64,000 nucleotides of DNA from Sitta carolinensis (lineage: Eukaryota > Chordata > Aves > Passeriformes > Sittidae): the NCBI GenBank assembly GCA_032173965.1, contig JAVUNC010000006.1, positions 40,085,870-40,149,869 on the forward strand, given 5' to 3'. The notes beneath the pieces were generated by a model. It had not been told where the DNA came from. It worked only from the letters and a program-made list of their open reading frames with translations, and made no database searches. Every line of letters begins with the position of its first letter. Positions within the stretch are counted from its first letter, which is position 1. Shown piece after piece: positions 48,921 to 62,679 of the stretch. The translations under genes were made by a program, and so were the position numbers.

Positions 48921-51674
48921 AAACAGATTGGAGAAGACATTAATTTGTTGCAGAGGTATTTCTGGAGTAGGAGCAGGTGAGGAAGCAACATGACCTGCCT
49001 GCTACTTCCCACCAGGTCTGCAATTACTGCCTCAGGACAACAGTTCTTCTCATGGCAGCCATAAATAGATGGGCCAGAACCAGAGAGAAAAACAGCTCCT
49101 CTAAGATGATGGCCTGACCCTGGCCACTTCCAAACCCTTCAAACTACAGCCATTTTTCTAGTACCAGCAAGGGAATGGCTAATGCCTTATCAGAGGTATC
49201 ACTCTGCTGGCAACATCAGTATTCTGAATGCAGCATGCTGTATCAGTATCAACTTCTCCGGTATGTCTTTCCATAAGAATACAAATCCTTTAGAAGAAAA
49301 CCTCTAAAAGGCTATTTGTACCAAAAAATATGCAAAGCAATTTCCATGAGAGCAAAGTAAATTTGGCCTTGGGCAGAGCTGCATCTCAAAGAAGTTTGAG
49401 CAGTTTATTTCTTATCTTCACAACTTTAAAAAAATGTTATTTCCCAGCAACACACACAGACCTGTCTCCTTTTAAAACTAGATATAGCAGTAGAAAGAAT
49501 ATCCTTGTCTAGACCTAGAAAGTTGGAGAGATGGCAGAAATCTGTAGCTACTAATTCTCTCTAAAACCTAATGAACACAAGATGGCTCATGCCATATATC
49601 TTATGATGAAGGAGATCCTTTGCTTTTTATATTCAAGTCACAAGAAAATATCTTTCAAAAGTAAAAACTTTCAATTGGAACAACTCAAAGAACTCACCAG
49701 TGATGTCACTTAACACCTTTTTAAAAACAAAAACATGACTGAAGTAATGATAGGGAAAATCCTGTAGTCTGAAAAGGACAAAGGGCATATTGGCAGAGAA
49801 TTCTAGATTGTTTAAACTTGATCTCAACCTGAACAAACAATGAAACAGTTAATCCAGAATTATAATGGGAAAAATAAAAATCAGAGGCTAAAAATATAGT
49901 GAAAAGTAGGTCTTTCTAGGCTGCTAGCCTCTCTCTCCAGTCCTTTCTTTTTTTTTTGTTGGTTGAGTTTTTTTCCCACTTTTTTTTTTTATTATTATTT
50001 TTTTTATTTTTTTTTTATTTTAACATGATTGCAGACCTGATAGGCAAAGACAACTGTGCTAATGCAGTATACCTGGACATCCACAACAAGGCTACAGCCA
50101 TGGCCACTTTAGGTGTAATTTCACATGCATTGTGCAGGTCCTAACACATCCCTGGCCCAGAAACCACTCTGTTCAGTGCAGGCACCAAGCTCAGCCCCAA
50201 GTGTCCTCTGTACATAGGAGGGCAACAGTGGCAATCTGATGACAGTGGCATGCTGGCTGCAGGGGGAAAGCAGTGGACAGGCTGCTTTCACTCAGTCTGC
50301 CCATTGTTCTTTGCTCTGCACATCCTGAAGTCACAAGAAGCTCTGGGCTGGGCTGCAGGAGACAAGAACACAGCCTTCAGTCAAAGGACTGACACACAAG
50401 AATGGCAGGGCAATCTGCATGCCCATGGAAGGAAAGGGATAGAGCTGGAGGTTTCTGGTTATGGGCAGGCTGCAGCCTCCATCTCTGGAGAAATGAGTGT
50501 CATGACAGACTTGGAGCTATGTGACACGGAACAGGCACCTGGGCAGGATACAAAAATGTGCCTTGGTCTGGGACAAGGAAGACAGTGGGCTGAGTTTTCA
50601 GGAACCTCATGAGGAGAGGAACATGTAGGACAAGATTCTTTGGCTCAAACTTCCTTTTGTGACATCTCAAGTAATGAATGTGTGCTGCAAGCAACCCATA
50701 GGGTATGCAAACCATGGATTAAAAACAGGCTCCCCACTTGAGATTCAAAAGCAATTGTCAACAGTAAGATGACATTACATGCAGACACGAGCAGAAGTCT
50801 GCACTGACCCACTGTGATTCCAGCTCATTGATGTGTTAAAACATGGGAAAGAGTCTGCTCTCAATGACAAGATTCACATCATTCTCTGTAACCCAGCAAT
50901 GCACAGCCCAATGCAAAATACAAAGCTGGAGGGACAGATGCTGAGGGGACTATCACAGAGATAAATTTAGGGCTCCCAAGCACAGCATGAGCTCTCATGT
51001 AACCCCAGGATCTACAACATGAGGAAGATTAAAAGCACTATGTAAGCATCTTGCTTACATCAATGAGGCCTATTTTCACCTGATGAGAATATACCATCTT
51101 GGACTGCTGAAAGACAAACTGTGTGCATCTGAGAACATATTAAAAGTCAGCTATCTACAGAAGACCTGCAACAGGACTCTAGAGATATGGAACAGACCAC
51201 ACAATGTTAGTGGAGACATGACTGAATCACAACTGTATTTTGAAGGTTTCCAATACTTCAGCTCCCAAAAAGACCCCCTCATCACTAGCTTTCAGTAATC
51301 ATAGGACATGCAGATACTCTCCCAGAAAATGAAATAAAAGCTCTTTCATAAAATAAATTTCATTTTTACTTGAAGCCACCACTGTTTTCTATGCAAGTTC
51401 TCTGATAGGTAGGCAAAGAGACAAAGTAGCTCTGAGTGCTCTAGTATCACTCCATAAAATCACTGAAAGTCTTAGCCTGCAGTAACTGATCACTAGCTCT
51501 CTATTGCAACAGTACCCATCTTATTTCCCCATACTCCCTTTTGTCAAGAGGCATGGTCTATTCAATCCTTGTTGGGATGTTTTTTGGAGCACTGTGATCA
51601 GCGCTGAACCAAAACTGTCCAACCCTTGTGGACCTTTTTTTCCTTCCTACTATCAGAATGAGATTTCATCTTGA
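48921..51674. other. Non-coding unique sequence
   Basis: No gene is recognised. A T-rich low-complexity tract with ATT repeats lies at about 49946-50021. Confidence 0.5.
49946..50021 (-). repeat. T-rich low-complexity tract
   Basis: Runs of T are interrupted by G, ATT and TTA units. No retroelement body lies on the side expected for a minus-strand poly(A) tail. Confidence 0.85.
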
Positions 51675-51745
51675 TGTTCAGAGCTTGGAGACCCAGAGGT
51701 CAGAGGCCACTGCATGATCCACTGAGCCACCCAGTCCCTAGATCA
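51675..51745 (-). mobile_element. Possible tRNA-derived SINE relic
   Basis: On the minus strand TGGCTCAGTGG (plus 51719-51729) fits the tRNA A-box consensus. A degenerate B-box-like GGTCTCCAAGCTC follows at plus 51681-51693. The A-to-B start spacing is about 36 bases against about 44 in intact tRNA-derived elements, so a deletion or chance is possible. It is not a functional tRNA gene because no acceptor stem can be formed. It may be a remnant of an old amniote MIR-like SINE. Confidence 0.3.
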
Positions 51746-53561
51746 CAATGTTAACAAATCACCATTTATCTTTGTTACTGCAGCAAGTGTCCAAGGCAAA
51801 ACGGTGCCAAAGATCATATCTGTTGGGATAACCTATTGATTTGTGTCACATTCTGCCCAATCCCTATTTTATTCTTGCTCAGGCAGAGGTCAAGGCAGGT
51901 TAAAAATAACTCCTTCAGTCTGAAGTGCAGGACTGAGGAATTTAAAGCCAGGCTGTTCTTCCCAAGGGTGGGGGTTCAAAAAGCTCCAAGACAAGCAATA
52001 GAATCAGAAATCTACAGCAGTAGTGAGCAAGACCTTGTAGTCAGGGAACTCAAGCCATGGCAAAAAGTTTTGTAGCTTTAACTATGAGGTTTCAGGGTTT
52101 TCTTCAGCGAGAGGGAATAAATCAGTCATCTTTAAGCAACTAAGCATTACAGAAGTTTACGTGATGTACATACACAGTAAATGCTTTGAAATACCAGTGC
52201 AGATTAATGCAGATGCTGTTACGGCATTCACATCTCCTAGCCAAAGTACACTGACCAACATCAGCATAATTCACTGTCCTTATTCGAGAGTAAGTTAAAA
52301 TTTTGACCTTTATTACAGAGGTAGAAACAAAAATCAGAAATATCAGAGTTGAAGCAGTTACTGCTATTCCTAGCACTAGTGTTCACATGCCATTTTTATC
52401 AGAGAACTCTCTAGGTAGATGCAAATTTTTATCTAGATTATTTTATCCCATTTCAAAACCTTGGAGTTAAATTGCCAACACTTTAGAGATATTTTCCCTT
52501 CTGTTACATTATGCCCTCCAGAAAATTAAATTTTAAACTAATACACATTTACCCTTCTTTTTCATTAAAGAAACATTATGTACACGCAAAGCAAAAACCA
52601 TTTCTTTATTGAATCTACATGATCTGAAAATTTTGCCCAGTGATGCAAAAGAGGATCTTTCCTTTACTCTGGCTTCATATTCCCACTCTCATTAGATGAT
52701 TAAGAAAGGAACAGAGTTTGTAACTGCATCTTCTAAAAATGGAATTTCTGACACTTGTACTAAAGTTCAGCAGACTTTAAGGGGACTAACAGGTGGACAA
52801 GTCCTCTCCTTCTCTCCACAGACTGATTTACATCTGGGTATCATTCACTTAATGGCCACACTACCACAGGCCTCGGAAGTCCTTCATAGAAGAAAGGAAA
52901 TTAAACCAACCTATGCTACCAGGAGACAAAAATATGGACTCTGAATGACACAGACAGAGAATAAAACCTCCCACCAACTACCAGCATCTCACCTGTAGAA
53001 GAAAAGGGGGTATCAATTGTGCAACAGGTGTCAGAAAATTCACTCACTTTCCCAATCAAGTGTTGAAAAAATATTGCTTCCCTTTTTTACATCATCCTTG
53101 GACCTGAAGATACAGAATATTTTAGGAGCATACATTAGTCATAGCTCTCTAGGTAAGAAACAATTAAGGATTTCATTGCCCTTGCTCAAAAGTAACACGG
53201 AAAGGGTGCAGCACCTCCATGGGAAGTGAACAAAACAGAAACTCCAATTCTGCCAGGACACCTCCCAGATGGGATGAGAAAAATCTTTACATAAAGTAGT
53301 TTACTGAAATAGAGCAGTAAAACCACCTAATGTTGTAACAAAAAGCAAAGGAAAAATCATGAGGGAACAAACTTTTCCTGGCCTTGCAGACCAGCACTGG
53401 GGAGGCAGGCTGGCTCACTGCACACAGCATCCTGCAGTTTTGGCAGAGGAGAAGGGCATGTGAGAGCAAGCAGGGGATACTGAGGCAAAACTTCACAGCA
53501 CAGACCCTATTGAGAAACATGAACATGTTCATCTCTGCCTTGTCACAAAACTGGCCTGCCC

Positions 53562-53589
53562 CATGGTTAGGCAGAGATGACTAACCATG
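53562..53589. repeat. Inverted repeat with 9-bp arms
   Basis: CATGGTTAG and CTAACCATG are separated by ten bases. This is a small hairpin of unknown meaning and may be chance. Confidence 0.85.
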
Positions 53590-56500
53590 CTGACTGTCAC
53601 AGACAGGTTTCTCTCTGTAACAACCAACAGGTGGAAGAGCCAAAGGGCAGTTTAAGTCTCAGCAATACCATTACTTGTATGATACATGCTCCAAAGCCAT
53701 CTTTCCCTTATTATAATCTTTCACCAGCCATTTCTGGAACAGCAGGGCAGAGCCTCACTCTGGGATGCAGGAGTTGGCCACAGGAGTCATCCACCTGGAG
53801 CTGCTCATTTACAGGTTAAAGAGGAGACCACCAGCACAGGCAGGAGGAAGAGCAGACAGGGGCAGGAAGCAGCAGAGACCTGGCAAAGCCCTCTCCTCTC
53901 TGCTCACTCTCTAGTGGTTCTGCAGGTGACTACTCCAGAGCATCCAGCCATACTGAAATCAATAAACAATTAATACGCAGCCCAGGGAGTTTTGCCACAC
54001 TTAATAAAAGTCTCCAGTCCCAGTTATGGCTTCATTTCACCTTAATATCTTCTTTAACTGTCCCTTCTTTTCAAGATCAATTAGAGGCATGTGCAAAGAG
54101 AAAAAACAAACAAAACCCACAAACAAACCAAAAAACAGGGAAGAAACCTGTAAAGCAAAGTCAAACTGAGCAGCCCAGCTTCTCCTCACCACTGTCCTGA
54201 GGCAAACAGAAATTCAGGGACTGACATATAACATTGGGACACCTTTTTTACACATGCTCCTTGCAGCCTCTGATTCTGGGCACAGATCAGCAAGACGGGA
54301 GCCTTATTTAGAAGAGCTGGAGTATTTGGTAAGACTGAGTTGAGCCAACAGAAGACACCTGTGTTCCCTGCAATTTCAATGGAAATTCAGCACCTCTGAA
54401 AAATTCCAAATACAAAGGGTGAAACTCTACCTATCCTCAAAAGGGACACAGAACAGACACCTTTAAGTTGCTCTTCATCTTCTGCTAGGATAATCCAGTC
54501 CCACTGTCCCAGTCATACCTTGGCTTTTGATGAGACATCCAGAACCCTGCCACTGAATCGTCTTCTTTATTCCAGTGATTTGCAAGAGGAAAGGGGTAAT
54601 GAAGGAGGGAAACTTCTGTTAATAGCAATCAGAGGAAAATAGCTTTTGATCTCTCCTTCACTTTTTGAATTGAGGTGCTAATATTGCTTTGATGTTGTGT
54701 ATTCACTTTAAAAGCATTAGGAAAGTTGTCTGTGTTTTCTTGGTAACTTGTTTGAAAGAACTATTTTTGCACCTGGGATATCTGCTGTTGAACAACACAT
54801 AAAACAGTGGAGGGCCTGGCCCATTTGCCAGACTTTCAGTCTTTATAAAGCTGCTTGAGTTCAAATGCTTCCTCAGATAGAATCCAAAGTCTCTTAACAC
54901 CATGCTACTGTCACCAGCAAAGCACCTCTCCAACTCAGGCCTCAAATCTGAGATGGATCTATACTGAGCCTGGGTCTCCTCTTGTGCCTCCTTCACCAGA
55001 AAGAAAGAACACAAGGGAGGAAGCCTGGGGACAGGCAAACACCATTCTCTGGCTGGCTCCCACTGCTTTTGGTAGGGCATACACAGATCAAAATGCATGC
55101 ACACAGTCAGCAGGGCAGTCTGGCTTGCGAAATTAAAAAAACCCAAAGAAGGTGGACAATAGGTTAAGATATAAAGAACAAAAAATTGCTCAGCTTTCAG
55201 TCCAAACCATATTTCTTTGTTAACATCTCCAAAATGTGAGCTCTGTTCTCCAGCTAGATCTCTATTCAAAACACATCTACTTCATCTTGGTTCTTCTTCC
55301 TGCCTCCACATACCTTCATACACATATTTTCCCTGATGACTTTCAGTGTGCTTTAGCTAGCATCCTGAGATGCTCTGGCTCAGGTCTTGTATGTTACGGA
55401 CAATTAATTCAGCAATCAAGAGTTTAGCGTATCTTTTTTGTGCCATTTCATTTCACACTGATGTCATAACAGATCATGTATCATCCTGCCCTTCATCACC
55501 TTTACTACTTGTGGCCGACACCCAGATCCTTGTCTGCTTGGACAGTATGTTCTCCGAACAGTAAATGCTCATATTCAATGTCTGTAAAGCCTTAGGGGCA
55601 GATGGACTTCAATATCCCAAAACCTAGGGACTACAGGAGTACAGAAAGAGAGGAAAGACTGAGTTTGCATTGATCCTACAGGCTACAGCAGTAGCTCAGG
55701 GCACCTTGGTCCTCAGATTCTTTGAAGTACTACTTTTCCAGAAGGCTACCTGGTCAGTTTTCATCATACAACCTTTGTTGGAGGAGTTTAGAGCTCTTCG
55801 TCCACCACTCACTTGATACCCTGCAGACTTTTCTGCACACTCACACTAAAATAACCTAAGTTTGGATCAGATGGAGTAAAGCATTTCAAAGAAGGTTATG
55901 CAAACCTGCACCTGTTATATTCTCATAATTCCAAACCTCTCAGGGAACATTGAGATCACCAATATATTAAAGCACACATCAGAAACTAATAGGGTGTTAA
56001 ATATTTCCAATTGAGAAGAGCCTACATGTCTGGGAGGAGACATCTCCAGCAAAAAACAGTGTGCTGCTGCATCACAAGCCTTTGGCTAGACAAGTAATTT
56101 TGTTACATGCAGATTGTTCAAGGCTAAAGAAAATCTATCTTTATTACTTAAATGCAAAATATCTCAGTGATACTCAGAGATAATTCACCTTATACCATGG
56201 TGCTATTGCCTGTGTCAGTATAAGGCAAGAAGCCCTAGAAACTGGGACCTTCAACAGAATACAGTCACAAGCTACTGTTTTGGTTGGTAGTGTTTGGACA
56301 AGAGGAGGGGTCCAGACAGAATAGACATGGAGACCAAATAATGAATGCCCTAAGTTAGCCACTGCATGGAACCATTAAAAACTTGAAACAAAAGAATTCA
56401 AAGTATCACTGGGACAAAGGCGACTGGAGGGGTGAGATCTCATAAACCATCCACTGGTAGGAGCCAGAAGAGAACCTTCTCCTCCACAAACATGTTACTA

Positions 56501-56934
56501 CACATTTATTACACATCAAGTTTATATCTATCTGGAAAGTACCAGTTAGAAGAAAGGCAATTTCCCAGACTGTGACAACGCAAGCTTTCCAATAATAATC
56601 CATAAGGCCACCAAGAAAAACAGGAGCACAGCATTTTCAGAACTACTTAAGATTCTCACCTGCCCATGAAATCCAGTTCTGTAAACTCAAGTAAGCTGAT
56701 GTTTGGGGTTCTTTTTGCTTTCACTTTATGTCCAAACACTTGGCTATATCCAACCAAGGTCAGAAGGTGCCATGAGCAATAAAAGTTTCTTAACCACTTT
56801 CAGGGACCTGATCCTATGGGGATACAAAAAAAAAAAGGTTCCTTCAGGAAGAAAGTAAGAAGCCACTAACCACAGGCTATATAAGAAACAATTTCTGCAG
56901 TTGTACAACAGTGAGACCTATCATGACTGAAGCA

Positions 56935-56937
<3 letters not shown>

Positions 56938-56965
<28 letters not shown>
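56938..56965 (-). repeat. Poly(T) tract, 28 bases
   Basis: This is a pure run of 28 T followed by AATAA. Read on the minus strand it would be a poly(A) tract, but no retroelement body adjoins it. Confidence 0.95.
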
Positions 56966-56969
<4 letters not shown>

Positions 56970-58779
56970 AGCAAACACCCCATATAGAAGCTTCCTCCTT
57001 TTTTATATCCTGAGAATTTCTGTATTCAACAGAAAATCCTTCTCAATGCTGAGTAACCAAGATTCCTTATCTTGGGATGGAAATGGAGACCTAGTAAGAT
57101 TTGTAAAGGGAGCTAGATCACGTAGCCAAACTGGATGACATCCAGTTCATAATGACATGTCATAAACCTGTGCCAGAACATGGGGAAATGTACCAAATGG
57201 TTTCCCAAAGGGAGACATATGTTAGAGCTGCAATGGTAAAAAATATAGATTGAGTCTAAGCTTCTAAGCACTACATTGCATTCCCTGAGCACAAAAGGGA
57301 AATGGGAGGCTGCTTGAGCAACAGGTCACTTTTCCCTGATCCCTCTACTGCTGGCAAAGCTGTGATTTTATACAAAGTTTAAGAAAAACTTAACACTAGC
57401 AAGGTCTGGAATAGAACGGGTCACAACACTTTTTCTCCTGCCAAGATGACAGTCCTAAGGGTTCACCAAAGCAACATATTTGCTTGTCTTACTCTTTCAA
57501 GGATTACTTCAGCTATAGCATTGCATTGGACCCTCCCATCCAAATAGGATTGCCTCCAATAGCTTTAATTGAGAGGAAGAAGTATTTATATACAGGAATA
57601 TAGGAATACCCTGATGTTAATGCCTTGCCAGAGATGCATGAAGTACTCCAGGATGCCAAGAAGCTGGACAAATATACAGTCCCTTGGGACAAGGTCGTTT
57701 ATGCTTTTTATGGGCTGATGCAGTCTCTGGAGGTGGAAGTGGAACTGATAACCAGCAATACAGCTCATTGCAGCACCTGAAAATAAGACCATCCTGCCAT
57801 TTAAATCAACCTGCTTTATGCTTTCCTAGATGGAAAAATATAGTCACATGTTATGCTTTTTCCTTAAACTCAGACTCTTCAAGCCCCAGCAGCAGACAGC
57901 AACTGCACTTGTGCATCTGAGAATTACTCAGCACAGCTCATCTCTGCCTCAGAATGGCAACTGCATTGCCTGGATTGCCCACTACAAGCACAGGAGTGCT
58001 GGAGAGCCTTCAGCTGTGGAGGAATGTTACCCCTACATCTGTGTTCACCCAGGCACACAGAGATCAAGCAACACTGAAGCACTGACACTGCTACCCTGGA
58101 CCCTGAAGACAGGAGAAAACAGAGACTTTTCAGGATTTGAGTGCATGCCCCAATCAATCAGACGTATTTCACACATTTGTTCTGTGCTTGTGTTTGTTTG
58201 TGGGGTAGTTTTTTGGGGTTGGTTGTTGGGATTTTTTCATCCTTTATAAATGGAAGTTCTTTCCCTTCTGGCTTCACAGAGTCCTTCCAGATCCGAGAAT
58301 GCTCCCATCTGACAAATTTTCATCTACCTAACCTACTAAAAAGGAACAAGAAGAACAAAACATTTGTGTTCAACAGGACAGATGGATTTGTAAAGTTAGA
58401 TGGTGCAGGGCAAGCTGAGAAGTGCTGTTGATATGACAGAGAACTTGAGAGTGGGCTCAAGTGACAAAAATGTGACAAGAGTGACACCTGCATTGCCCAG
58501 TGTGTCCCTCACTCCATCTCAGACAAGTTTGTCACTTGGAAATCCTCACTTGGACATTCTGTCCTTCCTTGGTGACTTGAACACTTAGCAAGCATCCTTG
58601 TTAGCAAACCCTAAGCTTCCATTTCACAAGTGACAGACTGCTGTAGGAGGCCACTTTACCAGGCAGTAACACCTGCTGGAAAGAAAATTCCTGTAAGCAG
58701 ATTCCTTGTGACTGAAGCAGCAACCTTGACCAGTCACTTCAGAGCCCTGTTACATCCATAATGATACTGTCTCCACCTT

Positions 58780-59045
58780 TCCCTTCCCCCCAGCATGAAA
58801 GATGAGTGGTTGTGTGGAACGAGCCCCCGAGCTGTGATGGGAATCCGTCTCGCTTGGCTGCAAAAAATATATATATCCTGGTATGGCTGTGATGAATCCT
58901 TTCATTATTCATCTGCAATTGCCCTGCTACTGCTGCTGTTCTGTTCTCACTCTCTCTCTTTCTTTTATAAATAAGAATGGAAACAGATTAATGACAAATA
59001 TTGACAGAGATTGCTTTTAAAGAGCCGCACCTGAATGTGGGCTAT
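58780..59045. promoter_or_regulatory. Candidate conserved non-coding element
   Basis: This complex block keeps isolated CpGs (GAACGAGC, CCCCGAG, ATCCGTCTCGC near 58818-58852, and GCCGC near 59025). It has CATTATTCAT and GATTAATGAC homeodomain-type words and a MEIS/TGIF core TTGACAG at 59001-59007. It lacks any transposon signature, and all frames contain stops. Its texture is like the other CNE candidates in this window. Confidence 0.5.
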
Positions 59046-60829
59046 GGGGGAGAAGCAGTGGCAGAGCAGCATCAAAGGGATGGGAAGACCAGGAAAGACT
59101 AAGTCAGAGATGGGAAAATATAAAGATGCTCACTCCAATTGGGCTAGTTGAGTACTGACTGGAGCAAGGTATCCTTCTGGTGATGTGGACCTCAATTTGC
59201 TCCAACAAATGAGCTCTGAATTAACAGAGCTGTGCATCCAAAATATCTGAAGTAACTAGAAGCAGTCAGTTGCACTGTCAAAGATACTCTGGAGCAAAGT
59301 TTGCAGAGACTAGAGCAATATATTCACAGGACAAAACTGCACATCACAGAGGGGCAGTGACACTCAGATCCCTGGTGATCAATAAACAGTACCTGATAAT
59401 GCTGTTTGTCCCACTCCACTCTGGGTGACCAATGAACATCAAGACTCTAGTTGGCACAACTGCCAAAGCTACCTGTATTTTAGGAATGTGACTCAGATGA
59501 ACCAAACAAATCTGTAACCAGTCAGGTCACAGGTTGACATAGTGAATGAATGCATCCAATGGAGGCAAACCTGGCCTCGTGCTTCCCTGTTTATTCCCAC
59601 GGTGCAAAGAAATATGATAAGCGGTACAACCAAGTAGTACTCCAACAAGATGAATTGTTTATTCCTATTTAACATTTCATACCCCTATTGAAGAAAGCAG
59701 GAGAGGAGTGGCAGAGATGGTATCCAGCTCCTAGAGAAAGAAAAATCAACTCACTTTGGGTTTACTTCTCATCTTAAAATAACCTGTTGTAGCCATTCTA
59801 AGAAGATGGGCTGCAAGGGCTCAAGGTCCTGGCCTCTTATAACCAAACTATACCTTGTTCCTTGTCGACCCTGACACATTTTTTCTCATCACGCAAACAG
59901 ATGAAAGACCTGACCTACAAAATGGCCAACTCAGACTGCTTGTTGTGCCACACACTGCTGCAGCACCACAGAGAAGGGCAGAGAGCTGCAGCCATCACAC
60001 TTACCTTAGTACTTAGCCCAGATGTTGCATCTTAAACCTCCCAGGTGCTGTGTAAAACCCACAGATTGGAATAAGTCTGCTCTCCCAATCGGAGGGCTGA
60101 TGCTACTCTCTTGTCCTACACACCTACTGATGCCCTTCAAATCAGCTGGGGGTTCAGAAATCACAGTACTTTTTTTTTTCTCTTATTCTTCTTTCTGATT
60201 TTAGTCTCTTCCTTATTGTCCACAGACAACTTGAGTTCTATTATCACTTCTCTATATATTTCTATCCCTACAGTGATCTCCAGTGAATGCTTTCTCCTCC
60301 TCTTAGGTCCCATGCTTCCTAACTCAAGCACCATCTATCTACCTGAAGATATCATGTCCGTTAAAATCACCTTCTACCAAACCATTTGCAAGGCTATCTC
60401 CCCTCCCTGCCATCAGTTACACTTCCTATCCAGCTCCTTATTCCCATCAAAGTGTTTGGCATCACATATGAGAGCAGAGATGTGCACAGACTCATTTCTG
60501 CTTGCTCCCTGCCAGCCTCCCACTTAACTAAACCCATTTTCATCCTTCCCTCAGAATTGCTCCTGCTCTTTTGGTGCCAAGCCACTCTCCCACCCTCCTG
60601 TCCTCCTCAGAGCACACTGCTCCTTGGACTCCTTTCAACAGCAGCTAATTCAAGACATTACAGCACAGAAGCCTGTGCCAACATCCAATGCATAAACAAA
60701 GATGAGATACATGAGAGGAGAGAACACACTGTCAGCATTTAATAACAAACACTAATTGCAAACAGGGGGATGGACTTCTCCATTCCTGTTTTCTCAGCAG
60801 CCTAAAGTGATCTGAGCCAAGGGACATGC
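59046..60829. other. Non-coding unique sequence
   Basis: No gene is recognised. Overlapping open frames of up to 138 codons at 60111-60742 come from a pyrimidine-rich stretch and show no domain. Confidence 0.5.
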
Positions 60830-61100
60830 CCATTCACAAACAAGGATCCATTAATCACTAAATTAGTCACCAACTGACTGCCACCAGCCTGCTTGGTGTC
60901 TCTGATCCACTGAATGGAGTGGATATTGGTGTTTTATTTGCACCTCGTCAGTGTAGAAACACAGAAATATAAGGCCTCTAATGATGTAATTTCAAAAGCC
61001 TTTCAGGTCTGCTACAGATCTGCCCTATAATTCTTACGAAATTTTAACTTCCCTCTGTGGCTCCCATTTTCCTGAGAAAATTACCATATAACAGATCCCA
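60830..61100. promoter_or_regulatory. Candidate conserved non-coding element (weak)
   Basis: This repeat-free stretch is rich in ATTA/TAAT words (CCATTAATCACTAAATTAG at about 60849-60867), with isolated CpGs near 60947 and 61037. It looks similar to other CNE candidates but has no single strong motif. Confidence 0.25.
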
Positions 61101-62679
61101 AAAACCTGCAGAACAGGCTGATTGTGGGTCTCAACATTTCAGTTCTTTTACTGAAAGCTGTTGCAAAGATAGATGGTGTTTTTAATAACATTAGCATTTA
61201 CCAGAAAAGCTGGTTCTCATCGCATGCAACATGATGTAGAAAGACCACACATATTCAGTAATTTTGCCCCATCATTCATTGTGCTCCATAGATAAACAAA
61301 TCAGACCCCAAATGAGAAGTAAATGACACTTTGGGTTCTCTAGAGCAGGTAAGTCCCTTTCAGCCATAATCCCTATTAAGAAAGCATACGTAGTTTTGTC
61401 ACAGAAAATGTCCCTTCTCTCCTCAGCTAAAGATAGTGCCAAAAACCTTAAGGAGCACATGGAAGAAGAGGCATTTGCAATTCTTGGCCATGTGACTTTA
61501 GCACCCCCTCAAAACCCCTCTTGCAGCCTTGCACTGTGTGGATTTCCTATGAGCTGCTGAATCCCTGGAGACCATGGGGTGGTGGGCACAGATCTGTAAA
61601 CAGCTGAGCCAGTCAAAACCTTGGCGCCTGCCAGTTGTGTGAGCATCCCTCATTTAAACCATTGTTCCCAGGACTTTCTCTCAGCCCACCCAACTCCCCA
61701 GTCCCAGTCCTGCCATCATGCCTTGGGCTGCTGAGAGCACTCCTCATGCACATCAAGCCAAATCAACTGATAGAGAAGTCATGTTTTGCAGTTAAAGTGG
61801 TTGATGTGACTCAAAGGAGGTAAAGGTAAGCAGCAGTAGCTTACAGCCAAGCACGAAGAAACAATGCAGTGGAAATGGAAGGACAAGGCTTTTCCTTCTA
61901 TGAGTCATAAACCGTTTACCTCACCTCATGGCCTTGCATTTTGTATTTCCAACAAAAAAACATCCCTAAAATTTCAGTCAACTGCAGAATTTTTAGAGTG
62001 TTTTAGGATGTGTTTGGATGAAATAGTAGTGCAGAAATAGAAAGTCAACACCCTTCCTATTTTCTACATGCTACAGGGTTTCAGCTCCCACAGACACTCA
62101 AGGTGATGTTGGGAGTTCATCTGCAACTGAACTCACTGTATCCTGATGTATCCAGCTGTACATGCATCATACGTAGTGCTCCATGGTAATTCTCCACTGA
62201 TTTTACGCTACACAGCCCTTCAGAATTCAAAGTCTGTCTCCTCCTCACCTCCTCAGACTCTGGGGCCACTAGTTGCAGAGTTATTTGTATATTTGCTTAG
62301 GGCAGACTTATGACAATGAGTTTTAGCTGTTGTCTTGCCTTGAAAACTTTATCAGCTTTGATATTACTTTCCAAATGAACACCCTGCAATAACCCACATG
62401 ATGCTTTAGCCTTCACAACACTGAGCAGATTTGAACTCTGTGGAAAGACAGAAGATCTGGAGTTTACTGACCTTCACACCCCATTACAAAGTCCACCTTT
62501 CACTCAAGCTTATGTTTAATGAGATGACATGAAGGGCTTAAGTAATGGGGAATAGTATTCATATGGATATAAACGACCCAAGCAAAGGCCTACTCCTGCC
62601 TGTCTCTTCTTCCTCCTTTATCTTGCCCCTTGTGTCTCACAGTTTTGCCCCTTTGCCCTTGTTCTGACTCATTCCTGAT
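61101..62679. other. Non-coding unique sequence
   Basis: No gene, RNA gene or transposon is recognised. Confidence 0.5.

Larger units (their letters stand above)
51746..58779. other. Non-coding unique sequence
   Basis: No gene is recognised. The interval contains an inverted repeat at 53562-53589 and a poly(T) tract at 56938-56965. The longest open frame (54703-55269, minus) has no ATG at its start and no domain I recognise. Confidence 0.5.

Noticed and set aside
50030..50120. CR1-like YLD word in a plus-strand frame
   Set aside because: Only three to four residues agree with the RT motif, and the neighbouring sequence shows no CR1 similarity.
54703..55269. Longest open frame in the window (188 codons, minus strand)
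   Set aside because: It opens with TTG. The first ATG comes about 58 codons in, leaving roughly 130 codons. No domain, splice context or promoter is visible, and a frame of that size is expected by chance.
59480..59690. Minus-strand LTR-like stretch with two AATAAA words
   Set aside because: No TG/CA ends, flanking duplications or TATA box in the right place could be found.
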